From positions 7,228-71,227 of the forward strand of contig JAXGQD010000010.1 of the NCBI GenBank assembly GCA_040766665.1: a stretch of DNA of 64,000 nt, read 5' to 3'. The position numbers and the translations under genes were made by a program. A model generated the notes under the pieces. It was given only the letters and a program-made list of their open reading frames with translations, did no database searches and was not told the origin of the DNA. The stretch comes from JAXGQD01 sp040766665 (GTDB taxonomy: Bacteria > Bacillota > Clostridia > Saccharofermentanales > Fastidiosipilaceae). Shown one piece after another: positions 37,992 to 47,354 of the stretch; position 1 is the first letter of the stretch; each line of letters begins with the position of its first letter.

Positions 37992-38066
37992 GGCCCTATG
38001 GTCAAGCGGTCAAGACGCCGCCCTCTCAAGGCGGAATCACGAGTTCGATTCTCGTTAGGGTCACCA
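37992..38066 (+). tRNA. tRNA-Glu (anticodon CTC)
   Basis: Acceptor GGCCCTA pairs with TAGGGTC; anticodon stem CCGCC/GGCGG encloses loop CTCTCAA, giving anticodon CTC for GAG codons. T loop TTCGATT and encoded CCA are present. 75 bases. Confidence 0.93.
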
Positions 38067-38075
38067 CCACAAGCT

Positions 38076-38110
38076 AAAAGCCCGGTAAATAGGGGCTTTT
38101 TGCTTTTTTT
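38076..38110 (+). terminator. Terminator after tRNA-Glu
   Basis: AAAAGCCC (38076-38083) pairs with GGGCTTTT (38093-38100), followed by TGCTTTTTTT. Confidence 0.75.
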
Positions 38111-38141
38111 GAGCATCGCATAAATGATTATTTTATAAAAC

Positions 38142-38159
38142 AAACATATGTGCTACAAT
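38142..38159 (+). promoter_or_regulatory. LexA-like box overlapping the uvrA promoter
   Basis: AAACATATGTGC (38142-38153) matches the Gram-positive SOS box GAAC-N4-GTTC at 6 of 8 defined positions and directly precedes the -10 TACAAT (38154-38159). A LexA repressor bound there would cover the promoter. The -35 is weak. Confidence 0.5.
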
Positions 38160-38195
38160 CAAAAAATGAGAATGACAGATAAAGCGAGTGACAGT

Positions 38196-41033
38196 ATGCA
38201 GAAATATATCAGGGTCAGAGGGGCCCGTGAACATAATTTAAAAAATGTAGATGTAGACATCCCGCGTGAAAAGCTGGTGGTCTTGACCGGAGTCTCCGGT
38301 TCGGGAAAGACGACCTTGGCTTTTGATACGATTTTTGCCGAAGGACAAAGGCGCTATGTTGAGTCACTTTCGGCATATGCAAGGCAGTTTCTGGGTCAGA
38401 TGGACAAACCGGATGTCGATCAAATCAGCGGCCTTTCACCCTCTATTTCCATAGATCAAAAAACCACCTCAAAAAACCCTCGCTCGACGGTCGGAACGGT
38501 GACGGAAATCTATGATTATCTGCGTCTGCTCTACGCGCGTGCCGGCACTCCACATTGTCCGGAATGCGGAAAAGAAATTGTCCGTCAAACGGTAGACCAA
38601 GTGTTGGACCGCATTTTGAGCTATCCTCTCGGCGCCAGGCTTTATATCATGGCTCCCGCTGTCAGGGACAGAAAAGGTGAATTCACCAAGCTCTTTAATG
38701 ACTTGAAAAAACAGGGTTTCGTGCGTGTGCGTGTTGATGGTGAAGATTTCATGCTGGAAGAAGAAATCAAGCTTAAAAAAACGCATAAGCACAATATCTC
38801 GGTGATTGTTGACCGCCTTGTAAGCAAAGAAGGTATGCGCAGCAGACTCAGCGATTCTGTCGAAACCGCTTTTCAATTAGCGGAGGGTCTGCTTTTAGTC
38901 AGTTATGAGCATGAGGAACTTCAAGAGGCAGGCGAGGAGCTGTTCTCGCAGCATTTTGCCTGCGCTGACTGCCATATCAGTATCCCGGATCCCGAGCCGC
39001 GAATGTTTTCTTTCAATAATCCGCTGGGTGCATGCCCTGAATGTCTTGGCTTAGGTCAACATGTCAGGATTGACCCTGAATTGGTTATAGATAATCCCAA
39101 GGCTTCGATCAATGAAGGGGCCATTCGTGCCGGCGGTTGGAATCTGGACGATCGCAATTCCTGGGGCAGGTCGTTTATTTTGGCCTTGTCTAAGAAGTAT
39201 GGTATTGATTTAGATTGCCCGTTTGAGAAATTGCCTGAAACTGCCCAAAATATTATTTTGTATGGCAACAACGGTGAGCGCTTAGTGGTGGATACCTCCA
39301 ATTCGAAGTACAACAGGGGGGAAGACTATATCACAAAATGGGAAGGCATCATCCCTTCTTTGGAAAGGCGGTCGCGTGAGTCAGGCAACGAGGGCTATGA
39401 GCAGTACATGTCTGTTACGCCCTGTCAAACCTGTCACGGAGCCAGGTTACGCAAAGAGAGTCTGGCGGTCAAATTTGGCCAAAAGAATATCTACGACTTG
39501 ACTTGCTTACCCATTCGGCAGTGTGGAGACTTTTTAGCGGCTGAGACAAAAGCATTGAGTCCCTCAAAGATGGCGATTGCCGATCAGATTCTGCGCGAGC
39601 TGAAAGGGCGGCTCAATTTTCTGGTGGATGTCGGCTTGGATTATTTAACCTTAGCCCGTGCATCGGCCTCACTGTCGGGAGGCGAAGCCCAGCGCATTCG
39701 ATTAGCCACACAAATCGGTTCCGGCCTGATGGGCGTGCTTTATATTCTAGATGAACCCAGTATTGGCTTGCATCAGCGCGACAATCAAAAATTACTTGGC
39801 ACTTTAAAACATCTGCGTGATATCGGTAACTCCGTCTTAGTTGTAGAACACGATGAAGAGACCATGCGGGAGGCAGATGTCATTGTCGACCTGGGACCTT
39901 TAGCAGGAGAACAGGGTGGTGAATTGGTGGGAATCGGTTCCGCAAGTGAGCTGATGAAAAATCCCCGTTCTCTGACGGGAAAATATCTTTCGGGTGAACT
40001 CTACATCCCCATACCGACAAAACGCCGTAAAGGTAGCGGTAAATATCTGAAGATCAAAGGCGCGACTAAAAACAACCTGAAAAACATCGATGTGCAGATA
40101 CCCTTGGGGACTTTAACCTGCATAACGGGGGTATCGGGATCCGGTAAGAGCTCCTTGATTAACGGCATCCTTTTGCCAAAACTGGAAGTGGATTTGAACC
40201 GGGCACGCCGGAAATTGGACTCGTTCCAAGATATTGTCGGCCAGGAAAATCTGGATAAAGTCATTGCTATTGATCAGTCGCCTATCGGCCGCACGCCGCG
40301 CTCGAATCCGGCGACCTATACGGGACTCTTTGATATGATCCGTCAGCTCTATGCGCAGACGCCTGAGGCGAGGGCGAGGGCTTATAAACCGGGGCGTTTC
40401 AGTTTCAATGTGAAGGGCGGACGTTGCGAAGCCTGCCGCGGTGACGGGGTCAATCGCATCGAGATGCATTTTTTGCCGGATATCTATGTACCCTGCGAAG
40501 TCTGTAAAGGCAAGCGCTATAATCATGATACTTTAGAGGTTTTTTATAAAGGTAAAAACATTGCAGACGTCTTGGATATGACCATTGAAGAAGCGGTTGA
40601 GTTTTTTGCAAATCAACCCCGACTGCTTAAAAAAGTCGAGACCTTGAACGAAGTGGGTCTGGGCTATCTGAAACTGGGGCAGCCCTCAACGCAACTTTCA
40701 GGGGGAGAAGCCCAGCGTGTGAAACTGGCGACTGAACTTTCACGACGTTCAACCGGTAAGACCCTGTATATTTTAGACGAACCCACGACGGGTTTGCATA
40801 CCGCGGATGTGCACCGCCTGAGCTATATCCTCGATGCTTTGACCGAGGGGGGCAATACGGTGATTGTCATCGAGCATAATTTGGATCTTATTAAAACGGC
40901 AGATTACATCATTGACCTGGGTCCCGAAGGCGGGGAAGCCGGTGGTGAAGTGGTGTGCAGCGGGAAACCGGAAGCCGTGGCAGACTGCGAGAAATCCTAT
41001 ACCGGTCAGTTTTTAAAGAAGCTTTTGCCATAA
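38196..41033 (+). CDS. uvrA: Excinuclease ABC subunit A
   Basis: Damage-sensing ATPase of nucleotide excision repair. Two ABC units: Walker A GVSGSGKTTLAF near residue 33 and GVSGSGKSSLING near 648; signatures LSGGEAQRIRLATQ and LSGGEAQRVKLATE. Zinc fingers at CPECG...CADCH, and CEACRGDGV...CEVCKGKRYN. ATG 38196 starts the conserved MQKYIRVRGAREHNLK; earlier in-frame ATGs lie at or before the predicted transcription start. About 945 residues, standard. No uvrB or uvrC nearby in the window. Confidence 0.96.
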   Translation: MQKYIRVRGAREHNLKNVDVDIPREKLVVLTGVSGSGKTTLAFDTIFAEGQRRYVESLSAYARQFLGQMDKPDVDQISGLSPSISIDQKTTSKNPRSTVGTVTEIYDYLRLLYARAGTPHCPECGKEIVRQTVDQVLDRILSYPLGARLYIMAPAVRDRKGEFTKLFNDLKKQGFVRVRVDGEDFMLEEEIKLKKTHKHNISVIVDRLVSKEGMRSRLSDSVETAFQLAEGLLLVSYEHEELQEAGEELFSQHFACADCHISIPDPEPRMFSFNNPLGACPECLGLGQHVRIDPELVIDNPKASINEGAIRAGGWNLDDRNSWGRSFILALSKKYGIDLDCPFEKLPETAQNIILYGNNGERLVVDTSNSKYNRGEDYITKWEGIIPSLERRSRESGNEGYEQYMSVTPCQTCHGARLRKESLAVKFGQKNIYDLTCLPIRQCGDFLAAETKALSPSKMAIADQILRELKGRLNFLVDVGLDYLTLARASASLSGGEAQRIRLATQIGSGLMGVLYILDEPSIGLHQRDNQKLLGTLKHLRDIGNSVLVVEHDEETMREADVIVDLGPLAGEQGGELVGIGSASELMKNPRSLTGKYLSGELYIPIPTKRRKGSGKYLKIKGATKNNLKNIDVQIPLGTLTCITGVSGSGKSSLINGILLPKLEVDLNRARRKLDSFQDIVGQENLDKVIAIDQSPIGRTPRSNPATYTGLFDMIRQLYAQTPEARARAYKPGRFSFNVKGGRCEACRGDGVNRIEMHFLPDIYVPCEVCKGKRYNHDTLEVFYKGKNIADVLDMTIEEAVEFFANQPRLLKKVETLNEVGLGYLKLGQPSTQLSGGEAQRVKLATELSRRSTGKTLYILDEPTTGLHTADVHRLSYILDALTEGGNTVIVIEHNLDLIKTADYIIDLGPEGGEAGGEVVCSGKPEAVADCEKSYTGQFLKKLLP

Positions 41034-41061
41034 TTGTTCAGGTTTACACTTTGATATGCCC

Positions 41062-41111
41062 TTGCCGAGCGTCACATTTGCGTTATAATATCAATATCAA
41101 AGATAGTCAAA
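41062..41111 (+). promoter_or_regulatory. clpE promoter with CtsR-type operator
   Basis: TTGCCG (41062-41067), 16-base spacer, TATAAT (41084-41089). The sequence TATCAAA-GAT-AGTCAAA at 41095-41111 fits the CtsR direct-repeat operator (RGTCAAA NAN RGTCAAA): 5 of 7 in the first and 7 of 7 in the second heptad. It covers the predicted transcription start, a repressing position. Confidence 0.7.
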
Positions 41112-41139
41112 GATGACTAACGGATTTGTGAGGGAAAGA

Positions 41140-43677
41140 ATGTCACTATGCGACAGTTGCCACGAGAATGTGGCAATTATATATACAAGTAAAATGGTCA
41201 ATTATAAGCCGGAGTACACAGGTTATTGCATGTCATGTGCCTTGCATAAACCTGAACTCGGCATGAGTAAAATGATAGAACAATCGGGCGTCAATGATGC
41301 CAATGTTGATGAAATCACCGAACAGCTGAATACCATGATGGAACCGATGCGCGATGACCCGCCGGAAGTGCTGATGGAGAAGGTGCATGAAATCATGCAG
41401 AACATTGACCCACAGCAACTGATGGGGAATATGAATGCATTGATGCAGGACATCAAAGATGAAAAGAATGCAGATGAGCTTGATGGTGATACTGAGACTG
41501 GGGATGCTATGTCTGCCGACGATGCAGATGAGGGCATGAATGATCAGCAAATACCCGGCTTAGCGATAGGTGAGAAAAGCATTTCTGAAGCTTTACAGAT
41601 GATGATTTCGGGCATGATGGGCAGTAGCGACCTGGAGAAGGCCGGTCTGATGCCTGCCGCCAGAGGGGCCGAAAGTGAGCCTGGTGCAAGTCGTTCTGAC
41701 GAAAAAACAAGCACCAAACAGGACAAAAACCGTCGCGACAGTAAACGCCAACGTAAGTTCTTGGACACATACGGCACGAACCTGACGACCAAGGCACGAA
41801 ACGGAGAAATGGATCCCATCATCGGGCGGGAAAAAGAACTTGAACGTGTGGTGCAAATACTGAACCGCAAGAACAAAAATAATCCTGTGCTTTTGGGTGA
41901 ACCCGGCGTCGGTAAAACGGCCATCGCCGAAGGATTGGCCTTGCGTATTGTAGAGGAAAAAGTGCCTGCTAAACTTCTGGCGATGGAGGTCTATCTGCTG
42001 GACATGACCGGTATGGTTGCGGGGACACAATTCCGCGGCCAGTTTGAAAGCCGTATGAAAGGTTTGGTTGACGAAGCCAAAGCACTTGGCAATATCATTT
42101 TAGTGATTGATGAATTGCATAACATCATGGGTGCCGGAGATGCGGAAGGTGCGATGAATGCAGCCAATATATTAAAACCTTCTTTGGCCAAAGGTGAGGT
42201 CCGTGTCTTGGGCTCGACCACGCTGGACGAATATCGCCGTTTCATTGAGAAGGATTCTGCTTTGGAGAGGCGTTTCCAACAGGTTATTGTGGAAGAACCT
42301 AACAAAGAGGACAGCTTTAAAATCATTCAGGGTTTGCGACCCAGCTTTGAAAAGCATCACCACGTGCAGATTTCCGACGACGTCATTCAGTACGCGATTG
42401 AGCTGGCTGACCGCTACGTCAGCGGCCGCTTTTTCCCTGACAAAGCCATAGACATCATCGATGAAGCGGGTTCTGCCGTAAATCTCAAAGACCAGGCACT
42501 CATCGCTCATGAGCAGCTACGTGCCAAGCTGGAAGACGAGCGAGAAGCATTCAAAGAAATGGAAAACAGCCTTGATACTTCTCTGGACCAGAATGAAGTC
42601 TTTGAGCGCCAAGCCAAGTCAAAGAGCCAATTGCTGCGACTCGAAAACGAATTCAATGAGAGCGAAAAGAACATGCAAGTCCCGCAAATAGGCCGTGAAG
42701 ATGTGGCTGCTGTGGTGGAGTTATGGACCGGCATACCCCTGAAGCGCATTAATGAAGGGGACAGCGAAAAACTCTTGAATCTGGAAGTGCGCATCCATCA
42801 ACGTCTGATCGGTCAGAATTCTGCCGTAAAAGCCCTGGCACAAGCCGTGCGGCGTAATCGCGCCGGATTAGGCAAGCGGCGCAAACCGGCCTCCTTCATC
42901 TTTGTCGGTCCCACCGGTGTCGGTAAGACTGAGCTCGTCAAAGCCCTCGCAGAAGCCTTATTTGACAATGAAGAGGCTTTGGTCCGCTTTGACATGTCCG
43001 AATTCATGGAAGCACACACGGTCAGCAAACTGATAGGCTCGCCACCGGGTTATGTCGGTTACGACGACGCCGGACAGTTAACGGAAAAAATTCGTCGTCA
43101 TCCCTATAGTGTCATCCTGCTCGATGAAATAGAGAAGGCGCATGTTGATGTGTTTAATATCCTTTTGCAAATTTTGGATGATGGCCGCTTAACCGACAGT
43201 CACGGAAGAACCGTGAACTTTGAGCATAGTGTCATTATCATGACCAGTAATGTGGGAACGAGTAAGCGAAGCGGTGGTTTTGGTTTTGGCAATAACAACT
43301 ATGAAGCGATGGAATCCCAGGTAAAGAGTGCTTTGAAAGATGTCTTTAGACCCGAGTTTCTGAATCGCGTCGATGACATTGTCGTTTTCGAAACCCTGAA
43401 GCCGGAGGAAATTCGCCAAATCGTTGACCTGATGCTCAAGGAAGTCAATCTTGCGCTAAAAGCGAAGGGTATCAGCTTGGTCTTAACGGATGCTGCCAAA
43501 GACGCCCTGGCTAAAGAAGGCTATGACGAGAAGTACGGTGCCCGCCCATTGCGTAAGGTCATACAAAAACGCATCGAGAATCCGCTGGCGGACCAACTGC
43601 TTGCAGGAGCACTGGAAGGAAAGATTGCGGTCTCATTTGATTATCAAGACGGCGCATTCATCATGTCAGATTTATAA
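41140..43677 (+). CDS. clpE: ClpE-type AAA+ chaperone/protease ATPase
   Basis: Class I Clp ATPase that unfolds proteins, usually for ClpP. N-terminal zinc finger (CDSCHENVAIIY...GYCMSCALHKPEL) is the ClpE hallmark and replaces the Clp_N repeat. A Met- and acid-rich linker follows to about residue 190. AAA-1 has Walker A GEPGVGKT, AAA-2 GPTGVGKT; a UVR-like coiled coil lies between (NEVFERQAKSKSQLLRLENE). ATG 41140 (MSLCDSC) follows GAGGGAA. Length 845 residues, somewhat above typical ClpE. Control by CtsR is indicated by the upstream operator. Confidence 0.9.
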   Translation: MSLCDSCHENVAIIYTSKMVNYKPEYTGYCMSCALHKPELGMSKMIEQSGVNDANVDEITEQLNTMMEPMRDDPPEVLMEKVHEIMQNIDPQQLMGNMNALMQDIKDEKNADELDGDTETGDAMSADDADEGMNDQQIPGLAIGEKSISEALQMMISGMMGSSDLEKAGLMPAARGAESEPGASRSDEKTSTKQDKNRRDSKRQRKFLDTYGTNLTTKARNGEMDPIIGREKELERVVQILNRKNKNNPVLLGEPGVGKTAIAEGLALRIVEEKVPAKLLAMEVYLLDMTGMVAGTQFRGQFESRMKGLVDEAKALGNIILVIDELHNIMGAGDAEGAMNAANILKPSLAKGEVRVLGSTTLDEYRRFIEKDSALERRFQQVIVEEPNKEDSFKIIQGLRPSFEKHHHVQISDDVIQYAIELADRYVSGRFFPDKAIDIIDEAGSAVNLKDQALIAHEQLRAKLEDEREAFKEMENSLDTSLDQNEVFERQAKSKSQLLRLENEFNESEKNMQVPQIGREDVAAVVELWTGIPLKRINEGDSEKLLNLEVRIHQRLIGQNSAVKALAQAVRRNRAGLGKRRKPASFIFVGPTGVGKTELVKALAEALFDNEEALVRFDMSEFMEAHTVSKLIGSPPGYVGYDDAGQLTEKIRRHPYSVILLDEIEKAHVDVFNILLQILDDGRLTDSHGRTVNFEHSVIIMTSNVGTSKRSGGFGFGNNNYEAMESQVKSALKDVFRPEFLNRVDDIVVFETLKPEEIRQIVDLMLKEVNLALKAKGISLVLTDAAKDALAKEGYDEKYGARPLRKVIQKRIENPLADQLLAGALEGKIAVSFDYQDGAFIMSDL

Positions 43678-43692
43678 GTTTGATAGAAACAT

Positions 43693-43909
43693 AAAAGGGG
43701 CTGTCTTAAAGCGGAGACAGGTCCTTTTTTGCGCTACCTTTGGCGTTGGTGCCGAGATTTTTCCCTTGTACCACAGAAGTCTGCCATGGCCGCAATTATT
43801 GACCAGCTGGCTGCCTGTAAAACTTGGTACTTTTTCCAGACGAGAAATCGGAACCCAAACAAAGATACTGCCTCGTCCGCGTAAAAGCGCTTCTGAGACA
43901 GCCTCTTTT
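43693..43909. mobile_element. MITE-like element between clpE and argJ
   Basis: The ends are imperfect inverted repeats of 22-23 bases: AAAAGGGGCTGTCTTAAAGC (43693 on) and the complement AAAAGAGGCTGTCTCAGAAG of the right end (to 43909). The GGCTGTCT termini resemble IS ends known from IS1182-type elements. About 217 bp with no intact gene inside. Target duplication is not evident. Could be a non-autonomous element or an internally deleted IS. Confidence 0.5.
43694..43731 (+). terminator. Terminator after clpE (within the MITE-like element)
   Basis: AAGGGGCTGTCT (43695-43706) pairs with AGACAGGTCCTT (43715-43726) with G-U pairs, followed by a T run. The left end of the repeat element therefore also acts as the likely clpE terminator. 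Confidence 0.6.
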
Positions 43910-43931
43910 AAATATATTAACTAAAAATTAT

Positions 43932-45131
43932 CTATGAACGATAACTCGCGTTAATTTTGACGTAATCATAAGAAAAATCACAGGTCCAGTAATGATCCTC
44001 GAATGGACCCTGATTAAGTCTTACCAGGATATTGAACTCACTTTGTTTCATGACTTTTAAGGCTTCCTGCTCAGAAAAAGGCAAGGCCAGACCATTTTGA
44101 CAAACCTCTACATGTCCGATACTGATGTCGACACGCAAGGGATCAAAATCGGCGCCGGAATAGCCTAAAGCCGTGATGATCCGCCCCCAATTAGCATCCT
44201 GGCCGAAAAAGGCCGTTTTACAGAGCGGAGATTTAGCGATGGCCAAAGCTGCCAGATAGGCTGCTTCAGGGCTGACTGCCCCCTCAACACGCACGTCCAC
44301 CAGTTTTGTTGCACCCTCACCGTCGGCTGCAATTTTCCTGGCCAAACCTGTGCAAATGTAATCCAGTGCCTGCTTAAATGATAAGTAATCATCGTGTTCG
44401 GGGGAGTCAATCAGCTGACCGCGCTGTCCTGAAGCCATCATGATGACCATGTCACAGACAGAAGTATCGCCGTCAACTGAAGTACGATTGAAGCTTTTGT
44501 ATACCGCGTCACGCAAGCTCATCTGTAAAAGTTCAGGCGTGATAGCTGCATCGGTAGTGATTACCCCTATCATTGTCGCCATATCTGGATGAATCATGCC
44601 CGAACCCTTGGCCATGCCGGCCATTTGTACCAATTCACCCTCGCTGCGGTATTCGCTATGCATCTCTTTGGCAAAAGTATCGGTCGTCATGATGGCCTCT
44701 GCAGCCGCATGTCCGGATTCTGCCAACATGTCCAATCGGGCACAGGTATTTCTGATACCCGAGCGCAGTTTAGACATGTCCAAGGGCTGTCCTATGACGC
44801 CCGTGGAACCGGTGAGCACCTCATCTGGCATGAAACCCAGTTCAAAAGCGACTTGCTTGGCCATTTCTTCAGCATCTGCATCTCCTTGCGGACCGACGCA
44901 GGCATTGGCATTACCGGCATTGATGATCAAAGCTCGTGCATGGGGATCCTGCGCCAAGAGCGCCATCGTGCGCTGCAAGGAATGTCCCTTGACCAGGTTT
45001 CTGGTGTAGACACCGGCCGTGACAGCCGCGGTGTTGCAGGCGAGGATGGCTAAGTCGGCTTTTCCGTTATTTTTTAAACCGCAAGCTGCGGCTGCCGCCA
45101 TAAAACCGTAGGGAGAGGTGATGGATTTCAT
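43932..45131 (-). CDS. argJ: Bifunctional ornithine acetyltransferase / N-acetylglutamate synthase
   Basis: Moves acetyl groups between N-acetylornithine and glutamate in cyclic arginine synthesis; the bifunctional form also uses acetyl-CoA. The self-cleavage site is KGSGMIHPDMATMIG, with Thr186 as the new N-terminal nucleophile of the beta chain. NAGNANACVGPQG and TSVDGDTSVCD are also typical. 399 residues. The ribosome binding site is weak (GCGAG). No other arg genes lie next to it. Confidence 0.94.
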   Translation of the reverse strand: MKSITSPYGFMAAAAACGLKNNGKADLAILACNTAAVTAGVYTRNLVKGHSLQRTMALLAQDPHARALIINAGNANACVGPQGDADAEEMAKQVAFELGFMPDEVLTGSTGVIGQPLDMSKLRSGIRNTCARLDMLAESGHAAAEAIMTTDTFAKEMHSEYRSEGELVQMAGMAKGSGMIHPDMATMIGVITTDAAITPELLQMSLRDAVYKSFNRTSVDGDTSVCDMVIMMASGQRGQLIDSPEHDDYLSFKQALDYICTGLARKIAADGEGATKLVDVRVEGAVSPEAAYLAALAIAKSPLCKTAFFGQDANWGRIITALGYSGADFDPLRVDISIGHVEVCQNGLALPFSEQEALKVMKQSEFNILVRLNQGPFEDHYWTCDFSYDYVKINASYRS

Positions 45132-45157
45132 AAAGCACTCGCTTTCATCTAGAAGTG

Positions 45158-45195
45158 GAAGGGCTTGCCTTCAATACTGTAAAGACAAGCCCTTC
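45158..45195. repeat. Inverted repeat between glutathione peroxidase and argJ
   Basis: GAAGGGCTTG (45158-45167) and CAAGCCCTTC (45186-45195) form a perfect 10-bp stem with an 18-base loop. On the minus strand, the direction of both genes, no T run follows, so it is not a classical terminator. Confidence 0.5.
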
Positions 45196-45217
45196 GTGAT
45201 TTGTTAAGGCTGTCCGA

Positions 45218-45757
45218 TCAGAGCAAAGCGGCGATACGTTCCTCAATTAAGGCCATATCCGTTGTCGGGGCATAACGCCCGACTACCTGACCGTCTCTAT
45301 CAACTAAGAATTTGGTGAAATTCCAGGGTATATCATTGCCCCAATGCTTGCCACCGGCGACTTTCTTAAAAAGCTCATAATGTTCGAAATCTTCCGGCAC
45401 ATCGATGGATTCCGTGGCTTTGCTGTCTTTCAGATATTCATAGACAGGGGCTGTGTTCGGACCGTTCACTTCGACTTTGGCCAGGACAGGGAAGTCGACG
45501 CCGTAGGTCAAACGACAGAATTCTTGAATCTCTGTGTCACTGCCCGGTTCCTGATCCAAAAACTGATTGCAGGGAAAGCCCAGAATGACCAAACCTTGCT
45601 CGCGATATTTCTTATTCAGGGCTTCTAAATCTTCGTATTGCGGAGTAAAACCGCATTTGCTGGCGACATTGACAATCAATAAAACCTTGCCTTTATACTG
45701 TGCTAAATCATGCTCATTGCCTTGTGCGTCTTTGACCTTAAAATCGTAAATGCTCAT
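45218..45757 (-). CDS. Glutathione peroxidase family protein (Cys type)
   Basis: Thioredoxin-fold peroxidase reducing hydroperoxides, in such bacteria often with thioredoxin as donor. Catalytic set: Cys in VNVASKCGFTPQY, Gln in GFPCNQF, Trp in PWNFTKFLVD. FPCNQF carries a possible resolving cysteine. 179 residues, no signal peptide. AAAGGA precedes the ATG. The active site uses a normal Cys codon, not Sec. Confidence 0.92.
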   Translation of the reverse strand: MSIYDFKVKDAQGNEHDLAQYKGKVLLIVNVASKCGFTPQYEDLEALNKKYREQGLVILGFPCNQFLDQEPGSDTEIQEFCRLTYGVDFPVLAKVEVNGPNTAPVYEYLKDSKATESIDVPEDFEHYELFKKVAGGKHWGNDIPWNFTKFLVDRDGQVVGRYAPTTDMALIEERIAALL

Positions 45758-45847
45758 ATGCTATCCTTTCTCTAAAGAAGACCTCAAAATTGAAGTCCGG
45801 AACATGTTGCGATAAAAAAATTATAGCATAGCACTGGGGGAAGAAAT

Positions 45848-46660
45848 ATGTCGAAACTCATCGTTTTGGGAAGCGGCAATGCTCAAGCCTTATCCTGTTT
45901 TAATACCTGTTTTGCCATTGCTAATGAGAATGAATATTTTCTTGTGGATGCCGGTGGAGGAAACGGTATTCTCAGGCAACTTTCACTGAATCAAATTCCT
46001 CTAAGCAACATTCATCATCTTTTCATTTCACACAGTCATAGCGACCATCTTGTTGGCGTCATCTGGTTGGTGAGGATGATTGGTAGCCTGATGGATAAAG
46101 GCGCGTATCAAGGAAACTTGAAAATCTACTGTCATGCAGAATTGATCGCTACCATCAGGTCCATCGTCAGTCTGACGGTTCAGGAACGATTCTACCGTTT
46201 TTTCGATGAGCGCATGATTTTTCAAGCCTTGACGGATGGGGAGGAGCAAGAGATAAACGGGGAACGCTTTCGCTTCTTTGATATCGCGTCGGAAAAATGC
46301 CGCCAATTTGGCTTTCACTATACAACGAATAGCGGTTTCCGCGTCTTATTTGCCGGGGACGAACCACTGCGGGAAGAATTGGCAGCCTATCTTAGAAGCT
46401 GTGAGCTGCTTTTGCATGAGGCTTATTGCCTTTATGCGGAACGAGAGATTTTTGAGCCCTACGAAAAGTTCCACGTTACTGTGAAGGAAGCGGCAGAACT
46501 CGCCGAAAAATACGCGATTAAACATCTTTTACTCTGGCACACGGAAGACAGTCAGCTTGAACGAAGAAAACTTGTCTATAGCACTGAAGCAGCACTTTAT
46601 TATGGCGGTAGTGTGTGGGTGCCGGACGACAACGAAGTACTAGAATTACCTCTTAAATGA
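45848..46660 (+). CDS. Metallo-beta-lactamase fold hydrolase, RNase Z-like
   Basis: 270-residue protein with the metal motif FISHSHSDHLVG (HxHxDH), a later FAGDEPL aspartate and LLLWHTED histidine, in the pattern of RNase Z/arylsulfatase-like MBL proteins. Substrate unknown. GGGGGAAGAA precedes the ATG. It is divergent from the peroxidase gene and convergent with maf. Confidence 0.8.
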   Translation: MSKLIVLGSGNAQALSCFNTCFAIANENEYFLVDAGGGNGILRQLSLNQIPLSNIHHLFISHSHSDHLVGVIWLVRMIGSLMDKGAYQGNLKIYCHAELIATIRSIVSLTVQERFYRFFDERMIFQALTDGEEQEINGERFRFFDIASEKCRQFGFHYTTNSGFRVLFAGDEPLREELAAYLRSCELLLHEAYCLYAEREIFEPYEKFHVTVKEAAELAEKYAIKHLLLWHTEDSQLERRKLVYSTEAALYYGGSVWVPDDNEVLELPLK

Positions 46661-46665
46661 TAGCC

Positions 46666-47271
46666 TCAGTCAAGCAGGGCGCGATAAGGTTCGAGCCAAC
46701 GGTAGCAACGGTGCAAAGGCAGCCCCACGACATTGAAAAAGTCTCCTGTAATTTTTGTAATAAAAGCAGCAGCCTTACCCTGCGCTGCATAAGCACCGGC
46801 CTTATCAAAAGATTCGCCGCTATCGAGATATCGTTCGATTTCAGCATCCGTTAACTCGGCAAAACAAACTTCCGTTATTTCGCTGGCGCTCTGCAAAACC
46901 TCTTGAGCATTCATCAAACAGAGCGAAGTGATGACTTGGTGGGCCTGTCCGGATAAGGCTTCTAACATGGTTTTGCTTTTGTGGCGATTTTCTCCTTTAC
47001 CGAAGACTTGTCCGTCAAGTAGTACCAAGGTGTCAGCAGCCAAAATCAAGTAAGGCTTTTCATCCGTCCCCAACACATCTCTGGCAGCCTGCGCCTTGGC
47101 TTCGCTTAAGGCCTGTGAAAAGTTCAGCGTACTTTCGTTAGGAAAGCGTTCTTTTCTCATACTGGCAAAAGCCTCCTCATCCAAGTGGCTGTCCAGAACA
47201 GTAAAAGGAATATCAAGTAAGCTTAAAAGCTCTTGTCGGCGTGGGCTTTTACTGGCAAGATATAGTCGCAT
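46666..47271 (-). CDS. maf: Maf-family nucleotide pyrophosphatase
   Basis: Hydrolyses modified or canonical dNTP/NTP such as dTTP/UTP to the monophosphates. The Maf signature LASKSPRRQELL begins at residue 5; ILAADTLVLLDGQVFGKG and SFDKAGAYAAQGKAA follow. 201 residues. Septum inhibition was reported for B. subtilis Maf. The 3' end is 5 bases from that of the converging MBL gene. Confidence 0.93.
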   Translation of the reverse strand: MRLYLASKSPRRQELLSLLDIPFTVLDSHLDEEAFASMRKERFPNESTLNFSQALSEAKAQAARDVLGTDEKPYLILAADTLVLLDGQVFGKGENRHKSKTMLEALSGQAHQVITSLCLMNAQEVLQSASEITEVCFAELTDAEIERYLDSGESFDKAGAYAAQGKAAAFITKITGDFFNVVGLPLHRCYRWLEPYRALLD

Positions 47272-47354
47272 AAGTACTTTTCCTCGTCTCGTGTCGTGTA
47301 ATCGGGCAAATAATCGGGAGCGGAAATAATCTTTTGCGGAAATTATAAATTATC

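Noticed and set aside
43490..43924. Forward frame extending past clpE into the repeat element
   Set aside because: Its first part is clpE in another frame and the rest has no known domain or start signal.
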